Below are positions 1 through 11,779 of a stretch of DNA of 45,276 bases, one piece after another; positions within the stretch are counted from its first letter, which is position 1; every line of letters begins with the position of its first letter. The notes below the pieces were generated by a model. That model ran no database searches. It saw only the letters and a list, made by a program, of their open reading frames with translations, and was not told the DNA's origin. The stretch is taken from NCBI GenBank assembly GCA_965644295.1, contig CBFFRP010000018.1, forward strand, positions 1 through 45,276, read 5' to 3'. This DNA is from Paraphysomonas bandaiensis. Taxonomy: Eukaryota > Chrysophyceae. The position numbers and the translations under genes are program-made.

Positions 1-267
1 AAATCCAGCGAAATTAGTTTCGTGTTTTGAGTCGAAAGACGATTCACTGGATTTTTGAGAAGTGCTGGATTTTTGAATCACGATTATACATACAGTATAT
101 GCGTTAAATACACGTATACCGGATGTGGCAATCGTTCGGTAGTAAGCGCTATGCCCATTTGCTGGATTACCCAAATACAGTGCATTTTCAACCAGTGGAA
201 TTTATCAAAAATCCAGCGAATGCAAATCCAGCACAAAAATCCATTGGATGAACCGAACGGGCCCTAA
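1..267. repeat. End of a non-autonomous DNA element (putative, truncated by the window edge)
   Basis: The stretch is built from repeated and inverted copies of a CTGGATTT / AAATCCAG core, at about 2, 47, 65, 162, 210, 224 and 235. Several are followed by TTTG or preceded by CAAA. It ends with ATGAACCGAACGGGCCCTAA. A GGGCCC-GTTCGG type terminus is common on miniature DNA transposons, and the mixed orientation of the core would let the strand fold back. The open frame at 55-267 has no family resemblance and is probably not a gene. The element class is not determined and the left end is missing. Confidence 0.4.
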
Positions 268-581
268 AGAATAGAATTTTGTATTTTCAGTTTCGTACGA
301 TGAAAACCGTTTCAAGATATCCTACTTTAGGATATGTCCCTTCAAGATACTTCACAAAAATATGGAAATTGTTGGTGTTTGATGTTCGTTTGTTTGTTCT
401 TTTTCATTCTTTTGACTTCTTTCAAATAAGTGAATGTACACACAACACACTCAGCCCTTTTCGTTACTTTTGTCATTTCCATTTTTGTGATTGGTCATAA
501 GTAAGATAGTTATATATACATACACATACATTAAGTATCGATTCAATGCGTCCAATATAATTGTGTATATCTGTGTGGAAT
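268..581. other. AT-rich upstream region of the acetyltransferase gene
   Basis: No coding exon or RNA gene is visible. It presumably holds the promoter and 5' leader of the gene starting at 582. An unseen 5' exon cannot be excluded. Confidence 0.5.
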
Positions 582-3500
582 ATGGATGGGGAGAGGATTG
601 TGTTTAGATTATCTAAAGCACTATGGAATGAGTGTAAAGAAAGAGAGGCGAAAAATATTGAAAAACTTGAAGCTAAAACTGATGAATATTGTCGCCATAA
701 ACTCATGCTAGACCATTCTCTCACCGTTGATCCCTCTGCGTGTTCACGGTGTGGTATATCGAAGACATGTAATCGATGTAGATCAATTCATTATGGAGAA
801 GATACATCTGAAGGGAAATCTAATGTCTCGGCTAAGAGGGGTAGGAAAAGACGACTTTCTGACGATAAATTAACGTTTCAGTCTCTTTTACCTTTTCTCT
901 TAAAGACTAGAGATAAGTTTCCTCCTGAGACTCTTCAATCTCCAGTTATTTCACAAGAGTATGAGCATTATGTCGGGGCGATTCCATCACTTTCTTACGG
1001 CGACTTGTTGAACCACCTTATATCTGTCAGGGTGGAGTATGTACAGCGCTATATGCGTCCAATAGTTCAGAAATTGATGAGTCACAACAGGAATGGGGAT
1101 GTGTATAACCACCCGGTTGATCCAGTTGCTCTAGGCCTCGTTGATTACTTTAAAGTAATTCCGAATCCAATGGATTTAGGTACAGTAAAAACGAGGCTGC
1201 TTCAAGGTTACTATCACACAATTGAGTCGTGCGCAGACGACATAAGCCTAGTGTTTCGCAATGCAACTGTATATAATCATCCCGACCACATTGTACATCA
1301 GTGTGCAAAACAACTAAACAATGAATTTCAAGAAGATCTGAAATCGTTGAGGGAACGCTTGAACAAAGAAGAGGAACGCAAAGCTCACCATACTTGCGGT
1401 ACATGTTTGGGTTCCAGTTGTGTTTTGTGCGGTGAAAAGTGTCTGAAATTTGAGCCAGCAATCCTTGTCTGTTATGGTACCTGTAGCCAACGAATAAAGC
1501 GCAACGCGACGTACTATGTAGCACTTGACGGCGCGATGCTGTGGTGCCAAAAGTGCTACACTGGGTCTGGTCCGGTAATGGTTGAGTCTGCTGGGCCGGA
1601 GCACAAACCTCTACTCAAAAAGATCTTATTAAGCGCCGGTTCGATGAAGAAGTGGTGGAACCTTGGGTAGAATGCTCTACGTGTCTTAGGCGGGTGCATC
1701 AAGTTTGTGGACTGTATAACCGCCTGCATGATGAGAGCGAAGTGGAAGAAGCAGGTGGCAAAGGGAGAGCGTTCCAGTGTCCATTATGTAAGCTTGAGGC
1801 GATTGGAGCCACTCCGAATGCGCCGAGTGGACATGTGACGGAGGCCGGGGTGGTCAAGCGATTGCGAGCGGAGTCGGTTGAGGGACGAGGAGAACGTGTG
1901 CGTCGGCGGGCCAATCGGCAGGACTTGGAGGAAAGGAGACAAATAGACAGCACGCCTGTCACAGAAGTACAAACGGACTACGATCGCAGCTCAAGTGATG
2001 ACTCAGAACATGAACAAACTTGTTTTGACGATGAAGAGGGAAGTGTGCCAGTTGTGAAGACCATTCCATCACAACATACTGGTGCGAGTGATACGTCTCA
2101 CGAGGCCGATGGTGGTATGGAGGAGGATGACGAAGATGAGGTTAGGTCCCTCTCTTCTCTTGGACTGTCATCAGATGTTGAACCAGTTAGGGCCTGTGAT
2201 CAGTGGCGGGCGTCAAGCCTTCCTCGGACTCGACTTAGCGACTTCCTTGAAGCTATGGTTGAAGAGAGACTGCGGCAGTGTGGAGAGAAGGATTTAATGG
2301 AATCTCTGACTATCCGCATGACATCCAACTGCATGCATAATTTCGAGGTCCCAGATGTCATCACTGACAACCTCCCAAACGCTCATGGCAATCGTGTGCA
2401 GCAGTACTTTATGTACAAGCAGAAATGTATCTTGTTGTTTCAACGAATTGATGGCATAGATGTGTGTCTTTTCTGTCTTTATGTGCAAGAATTTGACGAG
2501 CGATGTCCTGAGCCTAACAGGTCGAAAGTATACATTGCGTATCTTGACTCTGTGGAGTACTTCCGTCCACGATCGCTGCGCACGACGGTCTATCATGAGA
2601 TCCTGGTGGCATATTTGAAGTGGTCACAGGCCCGTGGATTTAAACAGGGACATATATGGGCATGTCCCCCGCAGCGTGGAGACAATTTTATCTTTTGGTG
2701 TCATAACCCGCAGCAACGAACGCCATCCAGAGACCGACTGAATGCATGGTACAATGTAATGTTGAACCGCTCGTGTGCACTTGGTATACTTAGTTCTGTT
2801 GATACCCTTTGGTCAGCATATTTTGCTGCATATGGGAAGCGTGACGAGCTTTCCCAGCGGGCAGCATCGAAGAACTCATTCGTATCACGGAACTCGACTG
2901 CCTTAGCGGCCAAGCGGGGAGAAGTAGACACACCAGGTGTGTCCACATTGGATAGTGTACCTCCTATATGCCCTCCAGTTTTCGAAGGGGACTTCTGGGT
3001 AACTGAGTGCAGCCGAGTATATAGAATGGTTCAGACGAGGACCAGAGGCAAGGACGGACAGGATCGACAGGTTAACCAACGTCAATGTCGTGAAATTCTC
3101 AAGTTGATGATGGCACGGCCGACGGCGGAGCCTTTTAACCATCCGGTGGATATAAAGCTTTTGAATATACCCGACTATCCGTTGATAATAACTCGACCCA
3201 TGGACCTGGGAACGGTCAAGGAGAAGCTTAGAGCAGGAGGATATCGAAGTGTCCTGGACTATGCAAATGTAAGTATGGGAGCAATGAATTTCATTCTATA
3301 TCCTAATTTTTTCTTGTGTAGGATATTCGCTTGACCTTTAATAATGCCATGACCTATAACCCTTATATGCACATAATCCACATGAATGCCAAAAAGCTTC
3401 TTGAGGATTTCGAAGTGTCTCTGGTGGATATGGTACGGGAACGTGTGGGTGATATGTTTGCGGAAACGGCAGACACTGACCGTTGGTTGGAAACATACCC

Positions 3501-4548
3501 ACTCAACAACGAGATGGAATGGGAGAAACAGTCGGCAAAGGAAAAACATGAAGCAGAGTTGATGGCACGTGCGCGGAGTGCGGGAACTGCCGCCACCGAT
3601 GCAGTCGTTGCGTCGACGGGTGCAGAGCCAAACAGAGCTCTGACAGCCACGACTCTCTGCGAGACTCGCCGTGTGTGTTTCGGGGACAAGTTTGGTGCTG
3701 AGCACCAGGAAACTGTCGAGCACCAGGAAGAAGGCAAGGTTGAAGCCTATCGTTCATTTTCATTAGGCTGCGAGAGTGATTTCGGTGATTCTGCTCCCCC
3801 ACTGAGGCGGCAAGAGAGCACAGAGAGTGTGTTGTCTGTCACAGAGCACTGGCCACGTCGACCCACTCACTCAACTGCACAAGTATGCCCCGTGGGCCAG
3901 GCACAGGTGCTGGCATCAGCGGAGATTCCCTTCGAGAAGCCACGATTGGGTCAGAAGGGTGTGTTTACGCTTATGCAAGAGCTCAGTCGCAACGTATGTC
4001 GGCTTAAGGACGATATGTATGTGATCACATTCGCTGACATGTCGTCAGATACTGCTGGTGTTAATCACTCGGATAATTCCGTCGGAAGCGTTGCAACGTT
4101 CAGAGAGGGTGGAAAGGGTAAAGGAAAAGGGAAAGGATATAGTTGTGCGCCGCAGGTGAAAGCCGAACACGGCACACTCAGCGATAAATGCTTACGTATG
4201 TTGGAAGACATTGCTCCAGATACATCTGATCCGGATGATATTATCAGGTCTCCGTTCTCTGATTCGAGGCAGACTTTCCTAGAAATGAGTCAGTACAGGC
4301 ACTTTCAATTCGACTCTCTGAGGCGGGCAAAGCATTCTTCGGCAATTCTTATATACCACTTGCTCAATCCCCATGCCAGGCATGTACGCCCCATATGCTC
4401 AGAATGCGGTGGGACTATTAGGGAGGTGCGCTGGCACTGTAATCAATGTGTAACGAATGATTACGATGTGTGCAATCTTTGCCTACCAATTTCTAATGGG
4501 CGTCATGAACACAATGAGCTCACCCCTGTGCGTGTCTCGTTCCTGTGA
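582..4548 (+). CDS. CBP/p300-type histone acetyltransferase with two bromodomains
   Basis: A nuclear lysine acetyltransferase of the CBP/p300/plant HAC (KAT11) family. From the ATG at 582 (the frame upstream starts only with TTG after a TAA) the order is: a Cys-rich N-terminus, bromodomain 1 (about residues 150-260, NPMDLGTVKTRL and VYNHP), a RING/PHD-like zinc module (CGEKCLKFEP, WVECSTCLRRVHQVC), an acidic linker, the KAT11 core, bromodomain 2 (RPMDLGTVKEKL) and a C-terminal ZZ finger (CSECGG...CNQC...CNLC...HEH). In the core, IWACPP and LNAWYNVML keep the Trp and Tyr matching p300 W1436 and Y1467, so it should be active. An intron at 3269-3321 splits bromodomain 2. Near 1620 the reading frame changes; see findings. 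About 1300 residues. I see no KIX or TAZ domain. Missing 5' exons are possible. Confidence 0.9.
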
Positions 4549-5378
4549 ATCAACTATGAAAATAGGAATATGCTTTTACAAAGCAGAAATTAGTTAGTGA
4601 AATGATCAATTTGCTGAATGCATGATCATCAATAGCGTCATAATTTTATTCTTGTATTATAAAAAAACAGTTATACTGCATAGCTAATTATTAATGAAAT
4701 CGCATAGTTCATGTAATGAATAACTATTTTATTCTGTTACGGGTGGCTAATATAGGCCATTGAAGTTGTAGTTTATAGTTTAGCTCTTGAACTAGCTTTC
4801 TATACTGGACTTTGTTGAAAAAAATTTGGCTATGAGAGCTACACAGCTGAAGGTACTAATAATTATGCCACCCAGTTAAATAAAGAATTGATCTTAGTAA
4901 TAGTAAAGCAATAAAGAATGTAAGTGATAAACACAGTAAAGTGAGAAATATGAATAACAATATAGAACAAAACTATCATGCACAACGGAATAGTTAGAAG
5001 AATAACTGAAAATGACGATCGCTAAGAAGGTGACGATCAAGTATCTTCATCAGATACTATCGTTAATTCAGTTCATGATATATTTCATTGAACATCATAA
5101 CTCACACATAATATCTGAATCCTAATAAGTTAATTAGAAACATTTACCAATAATAATCATTGATATTACTATTTTAACCAATTAATTATTACGCGGAGCC
5201 TACTTACTGCTCACTATAGCTACCTCTATATATTACCATATCTATACATCCACTATCCACGGAGTGTAGAATAGCAAATAGCAAACATCTAACCACAATT
5301 CGTTACTTTTAACATGTGTGTAGAATTACAAAAATCTAATAATATTTGTTACTTTTATACTGTTCCTAGCAATTTTCC
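4549..5378. other. AT-rich intergenic region between convergent genes
   Basis: It lies between the 3' ends of the acetyltransferase (+) and the urea transporter (-). It is rich in A/T runs and stops in all frames. I see no gene, RNA or clear repeat in it. Confidence 0.6.
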
Positions 5379-6920
5379 TTATCGTCTCAAATCTCGCTCG
5401 TCATATTCTAAACTGTTACTACATTCACTATTCACATCGCCGTTAGAGGAACAGGATTTCACAGCTACTACGTTTACTCTATTTCTGAATGGAGATGATT
5501 TCTTCTCCCCTCGATAAAGATTATTCGTTGCACGTTGTCGCACCAAGCGTTTTCTATATATGTCTGCCATAAAAGATTTGAAATTGCGCCTCGGAGGTGC
5601 CATCGTCTCGGCGTCTTCATTCGCATCAGTACGCACAATGAGCCATCCAGATTGGGTCATCATAAATACCCAGGAAGAAGTAATAAATGGAAATGTGAGG
5701 ACAGGAAGTTTAATTGCATTGACAACAAACGCCGACTGGTAAGCTACTTGTATGAATACACAGATCATTGCGCCAACGGCACCAATAATATAGGCAGCAC
5801 GAGTCGGTTTATAGAAGCGTCCACCCCCTAGCACCACACAAACACCAGCAGCATTGTACCCATATAGGCCATTACGTATACTGCTATAGTCCTCATGTGG
5901 GAGGTGCAGTACATATCGAGCGGTAAAAGCGCCCACAACCGCCCCGAGCATGGCGCACACGGCGTCTCGACGTGACTGCATCGCGATCCCAGCAACCACT
6001 AAGACACCACCTACAGTTGTATCCGCAAACATAAATTGACCCACACCCTTAAATACCGCATCCACAACGTAGAAAAATGACATTTCCGTGAAATCATCTG
6101 GGTACTCTGAATATGTACGGCGGAAGGACGAAGCAGTAGTATTGCCTCGTGCCACAGCTATGAAGAAGAAAAACACGGCCAAGTTAAATGCGCAGGTAAA
6201 AGGAGGAAGTTTTGCCATCCCTAATGTGTTGGCACAAGTCATATGTAGTATTCCAGCGACTGCAGATAGAAGAATTGTAACTAATACCAGCCATCCGCCC
6301 AGAAACGAGGAAGAGCCAGCTAAAAAGATCCACACCGCACACCCCACAAGGGCACCGTCATATCTGCACTTATTATCAGTTACATAAAAAAACAGACTAC
6401 AACATTACCCCAATAAACCATTGTGAATCTTATGATAGGGGAGTTTACACATAAGTGTGGCAGTGATAGTCGACACCACTGTGCCAAGAAGCCCATGAAG
6501 TATCAGCGCCGGTGATGTCAGCCCCACACCGATGCATATGAGCAACCCAGATAGAGGATGGTCACAAAGGTACACTTGAGAGACCCCTCGTAAGACAATG
6601 TCGCCAGCAATGAGCAACATGTTGATGGGACGGGTGTTCCACCCTTTGAATACACAGAGGGCTGCTTTCGTCTTGGACATATCTCCCGATAAGAATACAT
6701 CCCTGTATAACCACTCCAAATACACTCCCAGCTGAGACACACGTCCACAGGGTCTCATGCTCTCTGTGTCTAAGTGAGAGACGTGTGGAGACATCTCAAC
6801 TGCCATGTTTTGAGTCACAGAAGAGTCTGTAAATAACCCTGTATCTGTTGAACTCTCTATGTCAAACATGCTATCTGAGGAGTGGGGATATGTATTGATG
6901 GGCTCATGAACATGAGTCAT
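5379..6920 (-). CDS. Urea transporter (UT/SLC14-type channel)
   Basis: Two exons, 6920-6409 and 6363-5379, are joined across a 45-nt intron (6364-6408, GTAATG...GCAG), giving about 498 residues. An N-terminal Ser/Thr-rich tail of about 75 residues precedes the first hydrophobic half. The UT signatures are present in each half: NGLLGYDGALVG across the splice junction, then KLPPFTCAFNLAVF; and later YGYNAAGV, then KLPVLTFPFITSSW. This two-fold internal repeat is the hallmark of the family, which conducts urea passively across membranes. A basic tail of about 75 residues follows. The first LPxxTxPF motif is altered to LPPFTCAF, which could change selectivity. ATG at 6920 opens the frame. The family call is firm; substrate is by homology only. 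Confidence 0.88.
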
Positions 6921-8957
6921 TGAGAAGATATTGTGATCGTTTAAGTCGGTGTGTTTATGAGTGTGTATATATGTATCTATAGGAATATATATGTACCTGT
7001 ATAGATAAATACAAGAGTATTATACAACTTCCTGTAAGAATATTATGCACTCAGAAACCAGTGTATCATCCCACTATACACTTCACTTCTATGGTAGAGT
7101 ATGTGAATGAGATGAGGAGACACTACAATAAGATTACGGATAGAACTGTTACTGTATTCAGATACAGGTAAATAGGGTGTATGTGCCACTATGCGCACTC
7201 CACTTCATATGGGAAGATATGTCCAGATGTGTTGAACTTGCATCCACCATATATTTGATGGGTATACAGCAGTATACTCAAACCGCCATGAATGTACCAT
7301 ATGTACAAATACAAAATACTTCTCGAATTACGACAGTTCTGGAAGTCCTGCTACTTCGTACACCGTATTTTCAATTTGATGGTGTTTTTGTGACTGCACA
7401 AAATGAAATGTGTCAGTTTTAGAAGTTTGAATATGGAAATCAGGGTTTTTAAGGTTGTCATAACATTATCCAGTATGAGTCCCTGTCCACATTATGGTGG
7501 ATATTGCCTTGCTATATCTTCACAGACCAAGGCTATTACGTAACCCGGGGTGACAGTTAATGCCACGGTGATACAGATCTAGTGCTAAGAAGGATGAATG
7601 TTGTTAGAGGGGAAAATTCGCAGACTGAGCTAATCACATTGAGATATATTTTTAGGGAATAGCTGAAGTTTATGCAGATATACGATATCTTTTTCTGAAG
7701 AGGAGGAGGTGGGGGAGAAGACCAGTAACTCAGCATATGACTAGGATTCTTGACTTTGTAGGGACAAAGAAAAGGGATGTGTGTATCTAATTTATTAGGA
7801 ACCTTTGCCCCATATCACAATATAGTGCATAAATGCGTTTCTTGTTACCTTTTGTAACGGTACTATGTCATACAGGGGAATACAAGGGTCTTCTTGCTAG
7901 GGGTAGTGAGTTGGCCGAGTGGGTAGTAGCTAGAGGAACTGTACTTAGACAAGTAAATAACAAATACTGCAAGTAGATTTTACTATATATATTTTGTACT
8001 GTACGTGTGTGTACCTCTTACTGTACAATTTGAACGTAATCTAACGATTGTCTTTGGACACAAGCTAGAATAGACGTTTGAGAGCTAGGCCACATTGTTG
8101 AGGTCATTGTCCACAGGGTCGATCTCAACAAGTAATACTTGCTTTGTACTTTTTACTCAAGCAACCGAGGAGCGTGTTGGCGCCTACACTCGTAAAGTGA
8201 GCTAGATAATACTTGCTTAGCTCCACGGAAATACTATGACAAATAAAGGCTATATACAGCTCAGTTCCACCTACAGTGGGAATTCAATATCCTGCGACTC
8301 ATCTGTTATCAGTGGGGCACCATCCTCCTTCAAATACTTCAAGGAGAACGGTTAAGACCGAGGATAGAGTGTGTTAGGGTTAGAAGTTGTATCACTTACC
8401 CTAGTGTTCATCTCCAAAATTAACACCTCGAGATTAGAGAATAACTGCGGTTCTTGACGTCACTACAGAACATGCACAAGGTAGAGATATCAACAAGCAA
8501 TTAAAAGCTGAAATTCTAAAGTATTTGAATTATGACCGTTACTCGAAGAATATAGTATTATGAGAATATATCCATGCTTCGATAACGGATCTAATGGGCA
8601 GAAACAGAGTAGTGCTGAGATGCTACAACAAAATTGAACTGTGTTTAAAGTATTGCACCCACTCTAAAGAGCCGCTTACTTCCGAGTATAATATATAATA
8701 TATAATAGCATGAGTCAGGTTTACTGCCACACCAGAGATAAATTGTTTTGGTAACTTGAACGTAGTTCACTACTATGTCATATTAGTTTTATACCAAACA
8801 AGCTATTCGGGAAAAGCTATACTAAAGCGGTATTATAGTGATCACTAAACGACAAACTTCATATTTCTCAATGACGAATAGACGTCTAAGGTAACACATC
8901 TGCACATCTTACACCCAATTCAAGGACACATTTATACACGAACTACTCTACTTAATT
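6921..8957. other. Two-kilobase intergenic region
   Basis: It separates the start of the urea transporter (-) from the 3' end of the Nnf1-like gene (-). No exon with family resemblance or sustained coding character was found. It includes one TACAGCAGTA motif at 7265 and a short ATATAATATATAATA run near 8690. A GGCCGAGTGG string near 7913 resembles a tRNA A-box but has no partner B-box at the right distance. Confidence 0.5.
7265..7274 (+). promoter_or_regulatory. TACAGCAGTA motif upstream of the urea transporter
   Basis: An exact copy of a 10-mer found at six intergenic places in the window. It lies about 345 bases upstream of the transporter ATG, within the near-palindrome TATACAGCAGTATA. 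Its function is inferred from recurrence only. Confidence 0.3.
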
Positions 8958-9614
8958 TTACAGCATTTGATTTGCTGCCATACGCAGCTGTGATTCTTCC
9001 GCCCTGACTGCAGCCAGCTGTTCTTCCAGCTGATGCAAGAAATATTCCTTCTTTTGATACAGTTCTGTGTTATCTCTTTCAAGCTGGAATATCATCAACA
9101 AGTCAAACTAGATACAAACAAAATACACTACAAAACCTTCTCAATGAGCTGCTTTATGTGTTCCTCTTCAAGTTCTGCTAACTCCCTAACAGTGCTCTCA
9201 ACTGGTGCTACAATAGCACTTTCTTTCTGCCTGTAAAATCACAATTTTACTCAAAATGCATACATCATCTCGCACATTACCCTGCTGAAGCCGATTCTTG
9301 CTGTAAGTGGGAAGCTATTCCATAACTTTCTATTAAATCGTTGTACTTGCTCTAGTCCCCAGAGATACATTAGAAGGTGCACAGGAAAACATAGTTAATT
9401 GGTTTACCTCTAGTCGGTCTCTTGTCCTGCCCAGAGTCTGAACAAGAGCACCAGACATAGACGCTCCGAAATCTCCTTTGATGTCTCCAAAAACTTTTTC
9501 TATATCGTTAGGGCCCACACTACCTAGAGTAACGTCGACAGCTTTGGAATAAACAGCATTTAACTGTGCTAGCTTCGCGTTTGCTCTTTCATCTTCACTG
9601 ATAATTTCACTCAT
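8958..9614 (-). CDS. Small coiled-coil protein, possible Nnf1/PMF1-like kinetochore subunit
   Basis: Four exons, 9614-9408, 9351-9281, 9230-9137 and 9083-8958, with introns of 56, 50 and 53 nt, give a 165-residue acidic protein from an ATG to a TAA. The frame stays open across all three joins, and exons 3-4 together form a long amphipathic helix (ELAELEEEHIKQLIEKLERD). An N-terminal helical part contains KVFGDIKGDFGASMSGAL, then RTRDRLESKYNDLIESYGI. The length, a basic/acidic N-terminal helix bundle and a C-terminal coiled coil resemble Nnf1/PMF1 of the MIND/Mis12 kinetochore complex, but no diagnostic motif proves it. Other small coiled-coil adaptors are possible. The first intron carries a CTAAT branch-point-like string. 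The gene structure is better supported than the name. Confidence 0.55.
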
Positions 9615-9989
9615 CCTCAGGGAAAAAGAACAGATAAACTACCTACTGACGATATTGAACAATTCACAAGTATATGATGAGTTGAATACACAGCACTGAT
9701 ATAAAACACACTCTATTCAATGCACCATACAGCCGATAATACCGAAAAAAATTGATAGCAGTTCATAACAGTCATTTCAATGAGAACGTATTCATAGTAT
9801 TCCACAGTATTCCATCCTCTTTCATTCTTGAAGTTGAGGAATCTTCACAAGAAATAGAAGTTCATTTCAACACATACTGAGCAAACTAACCTAACCATGC
9901 AAAGGAGTACTTCTAGACTTCAAGTAACAATTTGTTGAAGTGGAATTTGAAGTTAATTGCTTGAAATTCAAGATCCAATAATCAAATGA

Positions 9990-10428
9990 ATGAATGTATT
10001 CATAATTATATCTGTCTAAAGGCTGGTAACATCATCATCGTTAAGCATACTGATATATCAGAGTAATCTAAGTCCAAACATTTGAACTATGCTATCATCA
10101 ATGAGAAGAATTGTGAATAGGGGACAAGGAAAGATGTGGTCCAGGTATGAAACTAATCTTGATCATATCGCCATAACTTATCGATATCAGGAGTATGGGG
10201 AGCGCTCAGCTTAGAAGTGGCGTATTTAAAGAGAAAAGCTTCAAGGAAGCATGGCTTTCTGATGCTGGGGCGTATCCTGTAATGTCATTATTCATTCTCG
10301 CTGGAGTTTTGGTTCCGAGCTTCGGTCTATATTATATGTTTCGATCTCCAGACGTTCGACTCATCGGTCATTCACGGAAGCAGTTCCTTCGGGGTGATCT
10401 TGCCGAAGAATATTCCCGACCTGAGTGA
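9990..10428 (+). repeat. Left arm of a 0.44-kb inverted gene duplication
   Basis: This segment matches 11438-11878 in inverted orientation. The roughly 205 bases upstream of the MGSAQL codons differ by only about three changes (a 2-nt indel and a substitution inside the intron). The coding half is far more diverged. Homology stops exactly at the two stop codons and at about 9990/11878 on the outer side. Confidence 0.9.
10089..10428 (+). CDS. NDUFA4/B12D-like mitochondrial protein, copy A
   Basis: Exon 1 (10089-10144) encodes an Arg-rich leader, MLSSMRRIVNRGQGKMWS, directly after an in-frame TGA. A 46-nt intron (10145-10190, with CTAAT) joins it in frame to exon 2 (10191-10428), for 97 residues. 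The leader has the look of a mitochondrial targeting sequence. The mature part has one membrane helix between SDAGAYPVMS and PDVRLIGHSRKQFLR. The YP-helix-PDVR-R layout is that of the NDUFA4/MLRQ/B12D family, small subunits linked to respiratory complex I or IV in the inner membrane. Starting at the inner ATG (10195) alone would lose the leader. About 80% identical to copy B at 11438-11779. Confidence 0.75.
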
Positions 10429-11437
10429 ATAGTTTAAATTATGACTCTAAGGCTACCGTAAACTATTCCTGTGTATGTTATCGTGTTTAAAGCTATACTA
10501 ATAGTTTTGGTATTTGATATCTTCTGCGGCATTTAGCCTTGAAAATAGCTATCGACTTCAATCCACAGGCAAATAACAGCAGTAGTACTGATCAAGAGTA
10601 GTTTTATTTTATTTGTTGTTTATATTCTGTGTGTTCTATCGATACCTCTTCTTTCTAGCTCTTCTGGCTACATTCAAAACCACACCAACTTATTTTGAGG
10701 TCAAAATTTCAGTAAGAAAGTTATACAGTCATAATAGTCAAAATCATGGGCACTGCAATGAGGAAGAATCACGAACATTATATTGATATTGTTCTATGGA
10801 AAGTTACTATATACGTACTATATTTTTATACACAAAATTTAACTACATCATACTACAGTGTCTGTAATTCTCAGTCCAAAATACATCAATTGCAACTCTA
10901 TCTCATTTTACTATCTTTTTCTCAATTTCTACTTTTATCGAAAATATAACTATAATACTTAATACAATTACAAAATATTATTTGAATGTTTTCCCGATTA
11001 TTTGAGAGAATTGTATGTTGCTTCTTTGAATCTTGCAACACCATGGCATAAGAGAGACGGTGTTACTACTATTGTTTAACCTACTATCCGATATTTAAAG
11101 CTTTGGAACACGGTTTTTGCATCCCTAAACTAGGTTTACTTAGTGTGTTACTAAGTGTGAATAGAAGGAAGTGTTACTAAGAGTTTACAGCCAAGTACTG
11201 ACTGATTGCATGAGTTAAGAATTTAGGTGCAGATAGTATAGCTTCAGAATAGGTACCATAAATTCACACAAGAGGTATTATTTTTAATTACATAACCCAA
11301 CGTATTTCGCTACCAAATTTATACTCATATATTAGCAATGTCACAATAGGTGCTATATTTAGATGTAAACTTCTGTTGGAGTTTATCGTATGTCACAGAA
11401 GTGAGACTTATCGTTGGAAGAGTCTCTGTCATACCCA
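10429..11437. other. Unique spacer between the inverted NDUFA4-like copies
   Basis: AT-rich DNA between the two convergent 3' ends. No exon, RNA gene or repeat is visible. The two sides are not inverted copies of each other here, so the duplication is confined to the genes and their upstream DNA. Confidence 0.6.
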
Positions 11438-11779
11438 TCACTCTGGACGGGAATATTCTGTAGCAAGATCACCTCGAAGAAACTGCTTACGCGAATCACC
11501 TATGAGCCGAACATCCGGTGATGAGCCCATATAGTACACGGCAAACCCGGGAACGAATAGGCCCATCACAACGAACAATGACATTACAGGATACGCCCCC
11601 TGATCTGAAAGCCATGCTTCCTTAAAGTTTTTCTCTTTAAACATACCACTTCTAAGCTGAGCGCTCCCCATACTCCTGATATCGATGAGTTATATGGCGA
11701 TATGATCAAGATTAGTTTCATACCTGGACCACATCTTTCCTTGTCCCCTATTCACAATTCTTCTCATTGATGATAGCAT
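11438..11779 (-). CDS. NDUFA4/B12D-like mitochondrial protein, copy B
   Basis: Same structure as copy A: exon 1 at 11779-11724 with an identical 18-codon leader, a 48-nt intron (11676-11723), and exon 2 at 11675-11438, for 97 residues. The membrane helix is changed at many positions (MSLFVVMGLFVPGFAVYYM against MSLFILAGVLVPSFGLYYM in copy A), while SPDVRLIG, SRKQFLRGDLA and EYSRPE are kept. The frame is intact, so both copies look functional. Conservation of the helix ends but not its face suggests relaxed or divergent selection. The role is inferred as a respiratory-chain accessory subunit. Confidence 0.75.

Noticed and set aside
55-267. 70-codon frame at the window start
   Set aside because: Runs through the repeated CTGGATTT cores of an element end; no protein family resemblance.
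5314-5831. Plus-strand frames overlapping the urea transporter 3' end
   Set aside because: Antisense shadows of an exon with clear family motifs.
7883-8125. tRNA-like A-box string (TTGGCCGAGTGGGTAG) and a GGGTCGATCTC B-box-like string
   Set aside because: The two are about 200 bases apart, no acceptor stem or anticodon arm pairs between them, and the B-box is imperfect.
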